A DNA stretch of 9,742 nucleotides from Chloroflexota bacterium (GTDB lineage Bacteria; Chloroflexota; Dehalococcoidia; Bin125). The stretch spans positions 1 through 9,742 of the forward strand of contig JAPUIR010000084.1 of assembly GCA_027296805.1 (NCBI GenBank). The letters run 5' to 3'. Below the pieces are notes generated by a model. It saw only the letters and a program-made list of their open reading frames with translations, was not told the DNA's origin and did not search any database. A program made the position numbers and the translations under genes. Below, piece by piece: positions 1-7,098 of the stretch; positions within the stretch are counted from its first letter, which is position 1, and each line of letters starts with the position of its first letter.

Positions 1-1649
1 TGTCGCCCGACAATCTGCTGGCGTTCGTCAACGGCCCCCTGACCGGAAGTGAGGCGACGATGAGCGGCCGGCTCGCGGTTGTCTCCAAGTCCCCACTGAC
101 GGGCACGGTGTCGGACAGCCACATCGGGGGCTGGAGCGCCGCGCGGCAGCGCTGGGCCGGCTTCGACGCGTTGCTCTTCAAGGGCCGGGCCGAGAGTCCC
201 GTCTACGCCTTCGTGGAGGACGGGACCGTCGAGATCCGGCCAGCGGACGATCTTTGGGGCAAGGGCGTGCACGAGACCGTCCAGGTCCTGCGCGACCGCT
301 ACGGCGACAACGTTTCGGTCAGCGCGATCGGCCAAGCTGGGGAGAATCTGATCCGATTCGCTTCGATCATCAATGAGGACGACCGGGCCGCCGGGCGCGG
401 GGGGATGGGCTGCGTGGCCGGGTCGAAGAACCTCAAGGCCGTGGTCGTCCGGGCGACCAAGGCCACGATGCCCAAGCCCCAAAACCGCGAGGCCTGGAAG
501 GAAGCCCACCGCGTCTCGCTCAAGGCCATCATGGACAGCGAAGTCACGGCACCGAAGACGGGCGGGCTCTCGGTCTACGGCACCAACGTGCTGACCAACC
601 CGGTCAACGCCGTGGGCGCGATGGGGACCCGCAACTCGCAGACCACCACCTTCGCGGACGCCGAGAAGCTGAGCGGTGAGACGGTACGCGAGACGATCCT
701 TGTCGCGGAGCCCACCTGCCACGCGTGTCCGGTCGCTTGCAAGAAAACCGTCGAGATCACCGAGGGCCCCTACAAGGGGCTGCGTATGGAGTCCTTCGAG
801 TACGAGCCCGCCTGGTCGCTGGGCGCGAACTGCGACAACTCCGACGTCGGCGTTGTGGCCAAGATCATCGACCAGTGCAACGACTACGGCATGGACGCGA
901 TCGAGATGGGGAATCTGCTCTCCGCCTACATGGAGGCGACGGAGAGCGAATTCGTCAGCGGTGGCGGGCTTGCCTGGAGCGACGGCGAAGCGATGGTCGA
1001 GACCGTCGATCAGATCGCCACACGGGAGGGGATCGGAGACGTCCTCGCGGGAGGCACGCTACGGGCCTGCGAGAGTTGGGGGCACCCAGAGATCGCCATG
1101 GTCGTGAAGGGGCAGGCCGTCGCGGCCTACGACCCGCGCGGAATCAAGGGCGAGGGCATTGGCTACGCCACGAGTAATCGCGGCGCCTGCCACCTGCGTG
1201 GCTACACGCCCGCCTCGGAGCTGCTGGGCATTCCCATCAAGACGGACCCGTTGGAGTGGAAGGGCAAGGGCGATCTGCTCAAGATCTTCCAAGACCTGCA
1301 CGCCTTCTCGGACTCGCTGGACCTCTGCAAGTTCAGCGCCTTCTCGCAAGGCGCCGAGGAGTATGCGGCCCAGTATTCGGCGATCGTGGGCCGGGAGCTG
1401 ACGGCGGACGAAGTGATGCAGACGGGCGAGCGGATCTACAACCTGGAGCGGTACTTCAACAACCTCAACGGCTTCGACGGTAAGGACGACTCGTTGCCCG
1501 AGCGCTTCCTCAAGGTACCGGGCACCGGTGCCGCGGCCGGCTCCGTTTGTGAGCTGGACGAGATGAAGGTGGAGTACTACGCGGCTCGAGGCTGGGACGA
1601 CGGCGTCGTGCCGGAAGAGAAGCTGCGCGAGCTGGGCATCTCCGTCTAG
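1..1649 (+). CDS. Aldehyde:ferredoxin oxidoreductase family protein, 5' end outside the window
   Basis: This family uses a tungsten or molybdenum bis-pyranopterin cofactor and one [4Fe-4S] cluster to oxidise aldehydes to acids with ferredoxin, in the cytoplasm. The frame is open from base 3 with no stop, and the residues before the ATG at 60 (PDNLLAFVNGPLTG) are conserved family sequence. The ATG at 60 is therefore internal and the true start lies upstream, perhaps about 60 residues missing. Numbered from ATG-60, visible signatures are SPLTGT (21-26), GRGGMGCVAGSKNLKAV (112-128), the cluster motif Cys220-x2-Cys223-x3-Cys227, the cofactor-region block YDPRGIKGEGIGYATSNRGACHLRGY (357-382, with R360, N373, R374 and H378), and the fourth cluster ligand Cys423 in DLCKFSAF. 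All four cluster cysteines are present, so the enzyme looks functional. It is followed after 2 bases by a MoaD-like gene, which suits a cofactor role. Metal and substrate cannot be read from sequence. Confidence 0.93.
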   Translation, partial: SPDNLLAFVNGPLTGSEATMSGRLAVVSKSPLTGTVSDSHIGGWSAARQRWAGFDALLFKGRAESPVYAFVEDGTVEIRPADDLWGKGVHETVQVLRDRYGDNVSVSAIGQAGENLIRFASIINEDDRAAGRGGMGCVAGSKNLKAVVVRATKATMPKPQNREAWKEAHRVSLKAIMDSEVTAPKTGGLSVYGTNVLTNPVNAVGAMGTRNSQTTTFADAEKLSGETVRETILVAEPTCHACPVACKKTVEITEGPYKGLRMESFEYEPAWSLGANCDNSDVGVVAKIIDQCNDYGMDAIEMGNLLSAYMEATESEFVSGGGLAWSDGEAMVETVDQIATREGIGDVLAGGTLRACESWGHPEIAMVVKGQAVAAYDPRGIKGEGIGYATSNRGACHLRGYTPASELLGIPIKTDPLEWKGKGDLLKIFQDLHAFSDSLDLCKFSAFSQGAEEYAAQYSAIVGRELTADEVMQTGERIYNLERYFNNLNGFDGKDDSLPERFLKVPGTGAAAGSVCELDEMKVEYYAARGWDDGVVPEEKLRELGISV

Positions 1650-1651
1650 CG

Positions 1652-2206
1652 ATGGAGGTCCGGGTTTACGCCACCCTGCGGCCGATCGTGGGCGGACGCA
1701 GCGTGGACGTTCCGTCGAGCGAGGACTCGGTGGGCAAGATGCTCACGCATCTCGTGGATCGCTTTCCGGACCTACGCGAACGGCTGATCGACGACGAGGG
1801 CGCCGTGCGTCCCTACGTCGCGGTCATGGTCAACGGGCGGGATATCCGCCACACGGGCGGGCTCGACACCGCCATCCCGTCCGACGCCAGCATCGATATC
1901 TTCCCGCCCGTGGCCGGAGGTGCGACGCCGGATGCGGAAGGCCGGGTGGAGATCTCGCTGCGAGGACTGCCGGAATGGCTGATCCGGAAGTACCTAGGCG
2001 AGATGGGCGCTTCCTCTGACGCCGACGACGGCCCCGGGATGTGCACTGAGGACTGGGCGGTGCGTTGGAGCACCCGTCGGGTGGCGCTGCCAGGCGGCAG
2101 CGCCATGGCGCTGACCCAGTTCGACATCGTCTTCACGGGGGCCGCGGACGTGCTGCCGGGCGTGGAGGAGGCGTTCATGAAGAAGGCGCAGCGGGGCGGG
2201 GGCTGA
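1652..2206 (+). CDS. MoaD/ThiS-like sulfur carrier fused to a C-terminal domain (MoaD-related protein)
   Basis: The protein has 184 residues. Residues 1-90 are a MoaD/ThiS beta-grasp domain: MEVRVYATLR start, VMVNGRDI (58-65), then IDIFPPVAGG with Gly89-Gly90, where a stand-alone MoaD (about 80-90 residues) would end and be thiocarboxylated. Here about 94 further residues follow, including ISLRGLPEWLIRKYLGEMG (101-119). This matches, from memory, the architecture of the Thermus thermophilus MoaD-related protein, whose C-terminal domain is a separate family (DUF1952). The chain itself also ends in Gly182-Gly183-Gly184. MoaD-like proteins give sulfur to molybdopterin, and the 2-base gap after the oxidoreductase suggests translational coupling and a dedicated role in maturing that enzyme (inference). 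Whether sulfur is loaded at the internal or the terminal glycines is not known. Confidence 0.85.
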   Translation: MEVRVYATLRPIVGGRSVDVPSSEDSVGKMLTHLVDRFPDLRERLIDDEGAVRPYVAVMVNGRDIRHTGGLDTAIPSDASIDIFPPVAGGATPDAEGRVEISLRGLPEWLIRKYLGEMGASSDADDGPGMCTEDWAVRWSTRRVALPGGSAMALTQFDIVFTGAADVLPGVEEAFMKKAQRGGG

Positions 2207-2234
2207 ACTCGGGCGTCGGCCGATCGGGGGCGAA

Positions 2235-3587
2235 CTACCCGTCCGCAGCCAGGATCACACCCCCGGCGACGGTGTGGTTCGACGCTTCGTCGATCAGGAT
2301 GAAGCTGCCCGTGGCTCGGTTGGTCTTGTAGGGATCAATCAAGAGGGGGGTGTTGGTGCGAAGGCGCAGCCGCCCGATCTCGTTGAGCACGAGCGAGTCG
2401 GCGTCGGTGTCGAGTTCCAGGGTGTTGACGTCAAGGCGGGACTCGATCTCCTCCACGACAACCCGGGCTGAACGGGTCGTGTGCTTGATCCCCAGCCTCG
2501 CGCCCGGAGTCAGCGTGTAGTCCTTGGTCATCCAGCAGACCATCGCTTCGAAGTCCCGAGTCGCGAGTGGCGGGTTGTCGACGTCAGAGATCATGTCGCC
2601 CCGCGACACGTCGATGTCGTCGGCGAGGCGCAGCGTGACCGACATGGGGGGGAACGCCTCGTCCAGCGCTCCGTCCCGCGTCTCGATCGAGGCCAGGGTC
2701 GTCTCGATGCCAGCGGGTAAGACGACGACGCGGTCTCCCGGCTTAAAGACGCCGCTGGCAACGGCCCCGGCGTAGCCCCGGTAGTCGTGATGTTCGTGGC
2801 TCATGGGGCGGACCACGTACTGCACCGGGAAGCGGCCGTCGCGCAGGTTGTGATCAGACGCGAGTTCGATCGTCTCTAGGTACTCCAGGACCGAAGGTCC
2901 GTCGTACCAGGGCGTGTTCTTGGATCGATCGACCACGTTGTCGCCCAGCAGCGCTGAGACCGGGATGGCGGAGACATCCTCGATGCCCAGCTTGGCCGCG
3001 AAGGCGCGGAACTCCGACGTGATGGCGTCGAAGATCGCTTGGTCCCACTCCACCAGGTCCATCTTGTTCACGCAGAGTGCGAAGTGGGGGATGCCCAGCA
3101 AGGCGGAGATGTAGGCGTGTCGACGCGTCTGTTCCAGCACGCCGTTGCGGGCATCGACGAGGACCAGGGCGAGGTTCGCGGTGGAGGCGCCGGTGACCAT
3201 GTTGCGGGTGTACTGCACGTGGCCGGGGGTGTCGGCCAGGATGAACCTGCGCTTGGGTGTGGCGAAGTAGCGATACGCGACATCGATCGTGATGCCCTGC
3301 TCGCGTTCGGCGCGCAGGCCGTCGGTCAGCAGGGCGAGGTCCACGTACTCATCGCCGCGCTGCTTGCTGGTTCGCTCCACCGCTTCGATCTGGTCGTCGA
3401 ACGTGGCCTTGGAGTCGAACAGCAGGCGGCCGATCAAGGTGCTCTTGCCGTCGTCGACGGACCCGGCGGTCGCCAGGCGCAGCAAGTCACCCTCGGCGAA
3501 GGCGTGGGTCAGGTCGGCGATCTGCCGCGATTCGGGGGCGTCGTCGCTCACAACGGTGGTTCGCTTCGAATAGTGTGTCGTGGTCAC
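2235..3587 (-). CDS. cysN: Sulfate adenylyltransferase subunit 1 (ATP sulfurylase GTPase subunit)
   Basis: CysN is the regulatory GTPase of heterodimeric ATP sulfurylase; GTP hydrolysis drives CysD to make adenosine 5'-phosphosulfate from ATP and sulfate. The 450-residue protein has a full set of translation-factor GTPase motifs: G1 GSVDDGKS (42-49), G2 QGIT (97-100), G3 DTPGH (119-123), G4 NKMD (174-177) and G5 SAL (211-213). Beta-barrel domains II and III follow (about 250-445), including RPMSHEHHDYRGYAG. Length is close to the 475 residues of E. coli CysN, and no C-terminal APS-kinase (CysC) domain is fused. The start is GTG with a G-rich stretch 8-12 bases upstream; a second GTG 12 codons in is possible. 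It follows cysD after 43 bases in one operon and ends 28 bases from the convergent MoaD-like gene. Confidence 0.96.
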   Translation of the reverse strand: MTTTHYSKRTTVVSDDAPESRQIADLTHAFAEGDLLRLATAGSVDDGKSTLIGRLLFDSKATFDDQIEAVERTSKQRGDEYVDLALLTDGLRAEREQGITIDVAYRYFATPKRRFILADTPGHVQYTRNMVTGASTANLALVLVDARNGVLEQTRRHAYISALLGIPHFALCVNKMDLVEWDQAIFDAITSEFRAFAAKLGIEDVSAIPVSALLGDNVVDRSKNTPWYDGPSVLEYLETIELASDHNLRDGRFPVQYVVRPMSHEHHDYRGYAGAVASGVFKPGDRVVVLPAGIETTLASIETRDGALDEAFPPMSVTLRLADDIDVSRGDMISDVDNPPLATRDFEAMVCWMTKDYTLTPGARLGIKHTTRSARVVVEEIESRLDVNTLELDTDADSLVLNEIGRLRLRTNTPLLIDPYKTNRATGSFILIDEASNHTVAGGVILAADG

Positions 3588-3630
3588 GGTACCGCCCCGC
3601 GGGACCTCAGTCCCGGCCGGATGGCTGGGG

Positions 3631-4581
3631 CTAGAAGTAGCCCTCTCTCTTGCGGTCCTCCATCGCCGCCTCCGAGACGCGGTCGTCGGCGCGGGTCTGG
3701 CCGCGTTCCGTGATGCGAGTGCGGGCGATCTCGGCGACGACGGCCTCCAGCGATCCCGCCGACGATTCCACGGCAGCCGTGCAGCTCATGTCGCCCACGG
3801 TGCGGAAGCGCACGCTGGTTGCGAAGAGCTCCTCGCCCTCGATCAGGGGGACGTACGGTCCGTGGGCGTAGAGCATGCCGTCGCGCCAGAACACCTCACG
3901 CTGGTGCGCGAAATAGATCGAGGGCAGAGCGATCCCCTCCACGTCGATGTATTCCCAGATGTCGAGTTCGGTCCAGTTCGAGATCGGGAAGACGCGGATG
4001 TGTTCGCCTGGCCGGTGGCGGCCGTTGTAGAGGCTCCACAGCTCCGGACGCTGGTTCTTGGGGTCCCATTGTCCGAAGTCGTCGCGGAATGAGTAGATGC
4101 GCTCCTTGGCCCGGGCCTTCTCCTCGTCCCGTCGCGCGCCACCGAACAGAGCATCGAAACGATGCTCCGCGATCGCGTCGAGCAGGGTGACCGTCTGGAG
4201 TTGGTTCCGGGAGGCACGCGGCCCCGTCTGCTCGACGACGCGCCCGGCGTCGATGCTCTCCTGCACCGAGGCCACCAGCAGGTCGACTTCGTACTGAGCG
4301 ACCATGCGGTCGCGGTACTCGATCACTTCCGAGAAGTTGTGCCCGGTATCGATGTGCATGACGGGGAAGGGGATCTTGCCGGGCCAGAACGCCTTGCTGG
4401 CAAGGTGGAGAATGACAGCGGAGTCCTTGCCGCCGGAGAAGAGCAGCACCGGCCGCTCGAACTCGGCCGCGACCTCGCGAATGATGTAGATCGCTTCGGA
4501 TTCGAGCGCGCGAAGGTGGGGGATCCGCTTGCGGGTCTGCCCAGAGTCGGGCGGCGATCCAGCGCTGCCGGTCGAGACCAT
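3631..4581 (-). CDS. cysD: Sulfate adenylyltransferase subunit 2 (ATP sulfurylase catalytic subunit)
   Basis: CysD is the PP-loop ATP pyrophosphatase subunit that adenylates sulfate, working with CysN encoded next. The 316 residues include HLRALESEAIYIIREVAAEF (22-41), the PP-loop SGGKDS (49-54), HIDTGHNF (76-83), GGARRDEEKARAKERIYSFRD (147-167), WDPKNQRPELW (172-182), SNWTELDIWEYI (201-212) and the typical end KREGYF. E. coli CysD is 302 residues, so this protein is complete with a short extra N-terminus. The frame stays open upstream to a TTG at 4623, but I chose ATG at 4581: it has GAGGG four bases upstream, and the likely -10 box overlaps the TTG. Downstream assimilation genes (cysH, cysC, sulfite reductase) are not in this window, so whether the APS enters assimilation directly or via PAPS cannot be told. 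Confidence 0.95.
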   Translation of the reverse strand: MVSTGSAGSPPDSGQTRKRIPHLRALESEAIYIIREVAAEFERPVLLFSGGKDSAVILHLASKAFWPGKIPFPVMHIDTGHNFSEVIEYRDRMVAQYEVDLLVASVQESIDAGRVVEQTGPRASRNQLQTVTLLDAIAEHRFDALFGGARRDEEKARAKERIYSFRDDFGQWDPKNQRPELWSLYNGRHRPGEHIRVFPISNWTELDIWEYIDVEGIALPSIYFAHQREVFWRDGMLYAHGPYVPLIEGEELFATSVRFRTVGDMSCTAAVESSAGSLEAVVAEIARTRITERGQTRADDRVSEAAMEDRKREGYF

Positions 4582-4585
4582 GATT

Positions 4586-4590
4586 CCCTC
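4586..4590 (-). promoter_or_regulatory. Ribosome binding site of cysD
   Basis: GAGGG on the minus strand lies four bases upstream of the ATG at 4581. It supports that start over the upstream in-frame TTG at 4623, which has no comparable site. Confidence 0.55.
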
Positions 4591-4623
4591 AGGCCCGGCG
4601 CACCATGCTCCGCGCGAAATCAA

Positions 4624-4651
4624 AGAATACTAAAACGGCCACTTATCTCAA
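4624..4651 (-). promoter_or_regulatory. Predicted sigma-70-type promoter of cysDN
   Basis: On the minus strand, TTGAGA (4651-4646, five of six matches to the -35 consensus) and TATTCT (4629-4624, four of six to the -10) are separated by 16 bases. They sit in the most AT-rich patch of an otherwise GC-rich window. A start of transcription near 4617 would leave about 36 bases of leader before the ATG at 4581. No riboswitch-like fold was recognised in that short leader. Confidence 0.5.
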
Positions 4652-4703
4652 GATTGCTCTGGTGATCAGGTTACGCGACGGATGCTTACCCAGGGGAGAT
4701 GGG

Positions 4704-4709
4704 TATCAT
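4704..4709 (+). promoter_or_regulatory. Possible -10 box for the MOSC-trmH operon
   Basis: TATCAT matches five of six bases of the -10 consensus. It would start RNA near 4716, about 40 bases before the ATG at 4756. No good -35 is visible at the right spacing (bases 4681-4687 are a poor match). The box lies inside the longer reading frame that begins at ATG 4699, which argues for the downstream start. Confidence 0.35.
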
Positions 4710-4740
4710 CAGCGAGACAGATCCTCGAGTCGCGGCCTCA

Positions 4741-4748
4741 GAGGAGGG
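4741..4748 (+). promoter_or_regulatory. Strong ribosome binding site of the MOSC gene
   Basis: GAGGAGGG lies seven bases before ATG 4756 and is the best Shine-Dalgarno sequence in the window. It decides the start. The upstream in-frame ATG at 4699 has a purine run directly abutting it with no spacer, and the extra 19 residues it would add do not resemble the family. Confidence 0.75.
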
Positions 4749-4755
4749 ACTTCCA

Positions 4756-5622
4756 ATGCGGATTGGCACTGTGAAGGAGATCTGGCGCTACCCCGTCAAG
4801 TCCATGGCCGGCGAACAGATCGAATCGACGACGGTCGGCGCGCTGGGAGTGCCCGGCGATCGCGCTTGGGCGCTGCGCGACGAGGAGGCGGGCGAGATCC
4901 GCGGAGCGAAGAAGATCCCCGGTCTGCTCCACTTCGCAGCTCGTTACTTAGGAGATCCGGCAGGAGACTACGATCCGATCCCGATCGCGATCACCACTCC
5001 CGATGGGACCACGGTCTCGAGCGAGGAGACGGACGTTTCGAAGTCGCTGAGCGCCGCCGTTGGGCGGGAGGTCACGCTCGTGGCGCGCCCGGATCCTCAG
5101 GTCGACACGGCACACTACTTGCCGGGCAAGCAGATGTTCGACGATCCGATGGAGAACCTCCGCCACATACTCGGCCTGGAGGGGGACGATCCGATCCCGG
5201 ACCTGTCGGGCCTTCCGGCGAACCTGCGCGAGTACATCGGGCCACTGGGGACGTATTTCGACTGCTTCCCGCTACACATCCTCACCACGGCTTCGCTGGA
5301 TGAGCTGCAACGGCTCAGTCCGGAGGCGAACTTCGATGTGCGCCGCTTCCGCCCCAACGTTCTGCTGGAGGCGGACGCGGCGCTCACGGGCTTCGCCGAG
5401 TCGGACTGGGGCGGGCGCACGCTGCGCATCGGTGAGGTTGTGATCGAGGTCAACACCTCCGCCGTACGCTGCTCTATGCCGATGCAATCGCAGCAAGGCC
5501 TGGAGTTCGACAAGGGCACGCTGCGCACGGTCAAAGATCACAACGGGCAGCACGTAGGTATCTACTGTTCCGTCACGACGCCCGGCCCGATCGCGGTGGG
5601 CGACGAGGCCACGCTCGACTGA
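4756..5622 (+). CDS. MOSC domain-containing protein (mARC/YcbX-like)
   Basis: This 288-residue protein has an N-terminal MOSC beta-barrel domain (from residue 1: MRIGTVKEIWRYPVKSM, then GVPGDRAWALRD at 31-42) and a C-terminal MOSC domain. The latter shows RRFRPNVLLE (196-205), W218-G219-G220, the conserved Cys239 in VRCSMPMQSQQG, and a closing GIYCSV...PGPIAVGD. Cys239 is the position that binds molybdenum cofactor in mARC and YcbX, which reduce N-hydroxylated compounds, and it is the conserved Cys of MOSC sulfurase domains. There is no fused ferredoxin domain as in YcbX, so an external electron donor would be needed. The gene heads an operon with trmH and diverges from cysD across about 174 bases. 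Its substrate is unknown. It is one of three molybdopterin-related genes in the window. Confidence 0.9.
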   Translation: MRIGTVKEIWRYPVKSMAGEQIESTTVGALGVPGDRAWALRDEEAGEIRGAKKIPGLLHFAARYLGDPAGDYDPIPIAITTPDGTTVSSEETDVSKSLSAAVGREVTLVARPDPQVDTAHYLPGKQMFDDPMENLRHILGLEGDDPIPDLSGLPANLREYIGPLGTYFDCFPLHILTTASLDELQRLSPEANFDVRRFRPNVLLEADAALTGFAESDWGGRTLRIGEVVIEVNTSAVRCSMPMQSQQGLEFDKGTLRTVKDHNGQHVGIYCSVTTPGPIAVGDEATLD

Positions 5623-5625
5623 GCC

Positions 5626-6234
5626 ATGATCAGCGATCGACGTTTGGCCCGCTTCCGACAGATCCTCGAGCGCCGCCAGCTCGACCTTGAGGTGGTGTTG
5701 GATAACATCTACGACGCGCACAACGCCTCCGCCGTGGTCCGCACCAGCGATGGATTTGGCGTGGGAGCGGTCAATCTGCTCTACACGGAGGAGGCCTTTC
5801 CCGACATCTCGAAGGGGGTCTCCGGCCACGTGCGCAAGTGGACGACCTTCCACGATCACACGGACGCCGCGACCTGTGTCGAGACGCTGCATGCCCGTGG
5901 GCTAGAGGTGGTCGCGACGCGGGTCGATCCGGCGGCGAGCTCTCATCTGGAGATCGATTGGACGCAGCCGATCGCGCTGGCGCTGGGCAACGAGCAACGG
6001 GGCTGCACAGCGGAGCTGATCGCCGCCGCCGATCGCGCCATCGCAATCCCGATGCAGGGGATGGCGCAGTCGTTCAACGTGTCGGTTGCGGCCGCAGTCG
6101 TGTTGGGCGAGGCGTTCCGACAGCGTCAAGCCGCCGGCCGCTACGCGGCTAGTTGGAGCGACGAGAAAGAGGCGATCCTGCGCGCCTGGCTCGAACGGGA
6201 AGAGCCGTGGGAGGATCCGCCGGGGCCGAAGTGA
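5626..6234 (+). CDS. trmH: tRNA (guanosine-2'-O-)-methyltransferase, SpoU/TrmH family
   Basis: TrmH methylates the 2'-O of G18 in the D-loop of tRNA using S-adenosylmethionine, as a dimer with a trefoil-knot (SPOUT) fold. The 202 residues show the three SpoU motifs: motif 1 NIYDAHNASAVVRTSDGFGV (27-46, with conserved N33 and the catalytic-type R39), motif 2 IALALGNEQRGCT (116-128) and motif 3 IPMQGMAQSFNVSVAAAVVL (141-160). The NEQxG and IPMxGMxQSxNVSVA forms are closer to TrmH than to the 23S rRNA enzyme RlmB or to TrmL. There is no N-terminal substrate-binding domain of the RlmB type. ATG 5626 is three bases after the MOSC stop, with no clear Shine-Dalgarno of its own, so translation is probably coupled. 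Its exact tRNA position is inferred from family. Confidence 0.9.
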   Translation: MISDRRLARFRQILERRQLDLEVVLDNIYDAHNASAVVRTSDGFGVGAVNLLYTEEAFPDISKGVSGHVRKWTTFHDHTDAATCVETLHARGLEVVATRVDPAASSHLEIDWTQPIALALGNEQRGCTAELIAAADRAIAIPMQGMAQSFNVSVAAAVVLGEAFRQRQAAGRYAASWSDEKEAILRAWLEREEPWEDPPGPK

Positions 6235-6266
6235 CGCTTGACGTGCTTCGAGTGACGAGTCGCGGC

Positions 6267-7091
6267 TCAGCCGACCAGGACCCTGCCCGCCTCGCGGATT
6301 GACTCGACGTCGAAGGGTGGCCCTGTGAGCAGGATCAGGCGCTGGAGTTCGCGCTGCTCGAGGTCGGTCCGTTCGCGGCTGCCCGCCCGCAGATACGACT
6401 CCTGGAGCCCGGTAAAGGCGGAGATCTCGAAGGGGCCGTCGTTGGTCGAAGCGGAGTGCGCTTCGCGCGCGGTCTCGGCCAATTCCGGCAGGGAGGGGAG
6501 TTGGGCGGGCAGGTTGAAGCCGTCGGCGTATTCGCCCGCCAGGGCCGCCATCTTCGGACCGAAACCGCCGACGACTATCGGCGGCGGGCTCGAGGGTTGC
6601 ATGAAGCCCCGGGCGTTGCGGATCTGGTAGTAGCGGCCCTCGAACTCGCCGTCGCCCGACCACAAGGCCCGCATCGCCCGGATCGACTCGATCAGTCGCG
6701 CGCGTCGCTCGGCGTCGCCGGGCACGGGGCGGCCGAGCGCTTGCTGCTCCGCGCCGTAGGGGGTGTCGATCCCGCCGCCCGCGCCGATTCCCAGTACCAA
6801 GCGCCCTTCGGACACCTCCTGGAGCGTCGCGGCCATGTTGGCCAGCGTGCCGGGGTCGCGGTTGGCGACGTTCAGCACCAGCGGTCCCAGCGTGACTCGT
6901 GAGGTGGCTTCCGCGAGGGCGGTGAGCACCGTCCAGCACTCCGGGACCGGCGCCTGCCCCGCGGCCCCGCCGCCTTGCAGGTGGTCCCAGGTCCAGATGC
7001 CGTCGAAGCCGGATTCCTCCGCGGCGACGGCGGCACGTCGTAGACCGGCGTAGTCGGCGCCGAACGGGATCAGGAGGAGATCGGTCTGCAT
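6267..7091 (-). CDS. Luciferase-like (LLM class) flavin-dependent oxidoreductase
   Basis: This is a 274-residue TIM-barrel protein of the bacterial luciferase/F420-dependent reductase superfamily, probably cytoplasmic. Family features are the N-terminal strand DLLLIPFGADY, AAEESGFDGIWTWDHL (23-38), LGPLVLNVANRDPGTLANMAATL (68-90), the SEGRLVLGIGAGGG block (94-107) and PPIVVGGFGPKMAALAGEYADGFN (170-193). Members use FMN or F420 as redox partner, and these motifs do not separate the two. The length is somewhat shorter than the 300-350 residues common in the family. It begins seven bases after the stop of the acyl-CoA dehydrogenase-like gene, without a good ribosome site of its own, and so is probably co-translated with it. 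Its end converges with trmH across 32 bases. Substrate unknown. Confidence 0.9.
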   Translation of the reverse strand: MQTDLLLIPFGADYAGLRRAAVAAEESGFDGIWTWDHLQGGGAAGQAPVPECWTVLTALAEATSRVTLGPLVLNVANRDPGTLANMAATLQEVSEGRLVLGIGAGGGIDTPYGAEQQALGRPVPGDAERRARLIESIRAMRALWSGDGEFEGRYYQIRNARGFMQPSSPPPIVVGGFGPKMAALAGEYADGFNLPAQLPSLPELAETAREAHSASTNDGPFEISAFTGLQESYLRAGSRERTDLEQRELQRLILLTGPPFDVESIREAGRVLVG

Positions 7092-7098
7092 CGGGGAG

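Noticed and set aside
2207..2234. Possible bidirectional terminator between the MoaD-like gene and cysN
   Set aside because: Only the 8-base palindrome TCGGCCGA is present, with no stem-loop of useful length and no T-run.
3039..3713. A 224-codon plus-strand open frame opposite cysN and the end of cysD
   Set aside because: It lies wholly antisense to well-supported cysN/cysD, has Gly/Val/Gln-rich composition typical of a GC-rich shadow frame and shows no family motif.
4164..4665. A plus-strand open frame opposite cysD reaching into the promoter region
   Set aside because: It is antisense to the PP-loop gene, has no family resemblance and runs through the predicted cysD promoter.
6235..6266. 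Possible terminator between convergent trmH and the luciferase-like gene
   Set aside because: Only imperfect, short complementary segments are seen and no T-run on either strand.
5902..6939. A 345-codon minus-strand open frame across trmH and the luciferase-like gene
   Set aside because: It is Arg/Ala/Pro-rich, overlaps two genes with clear motifs in other frames and resembles no known protein.
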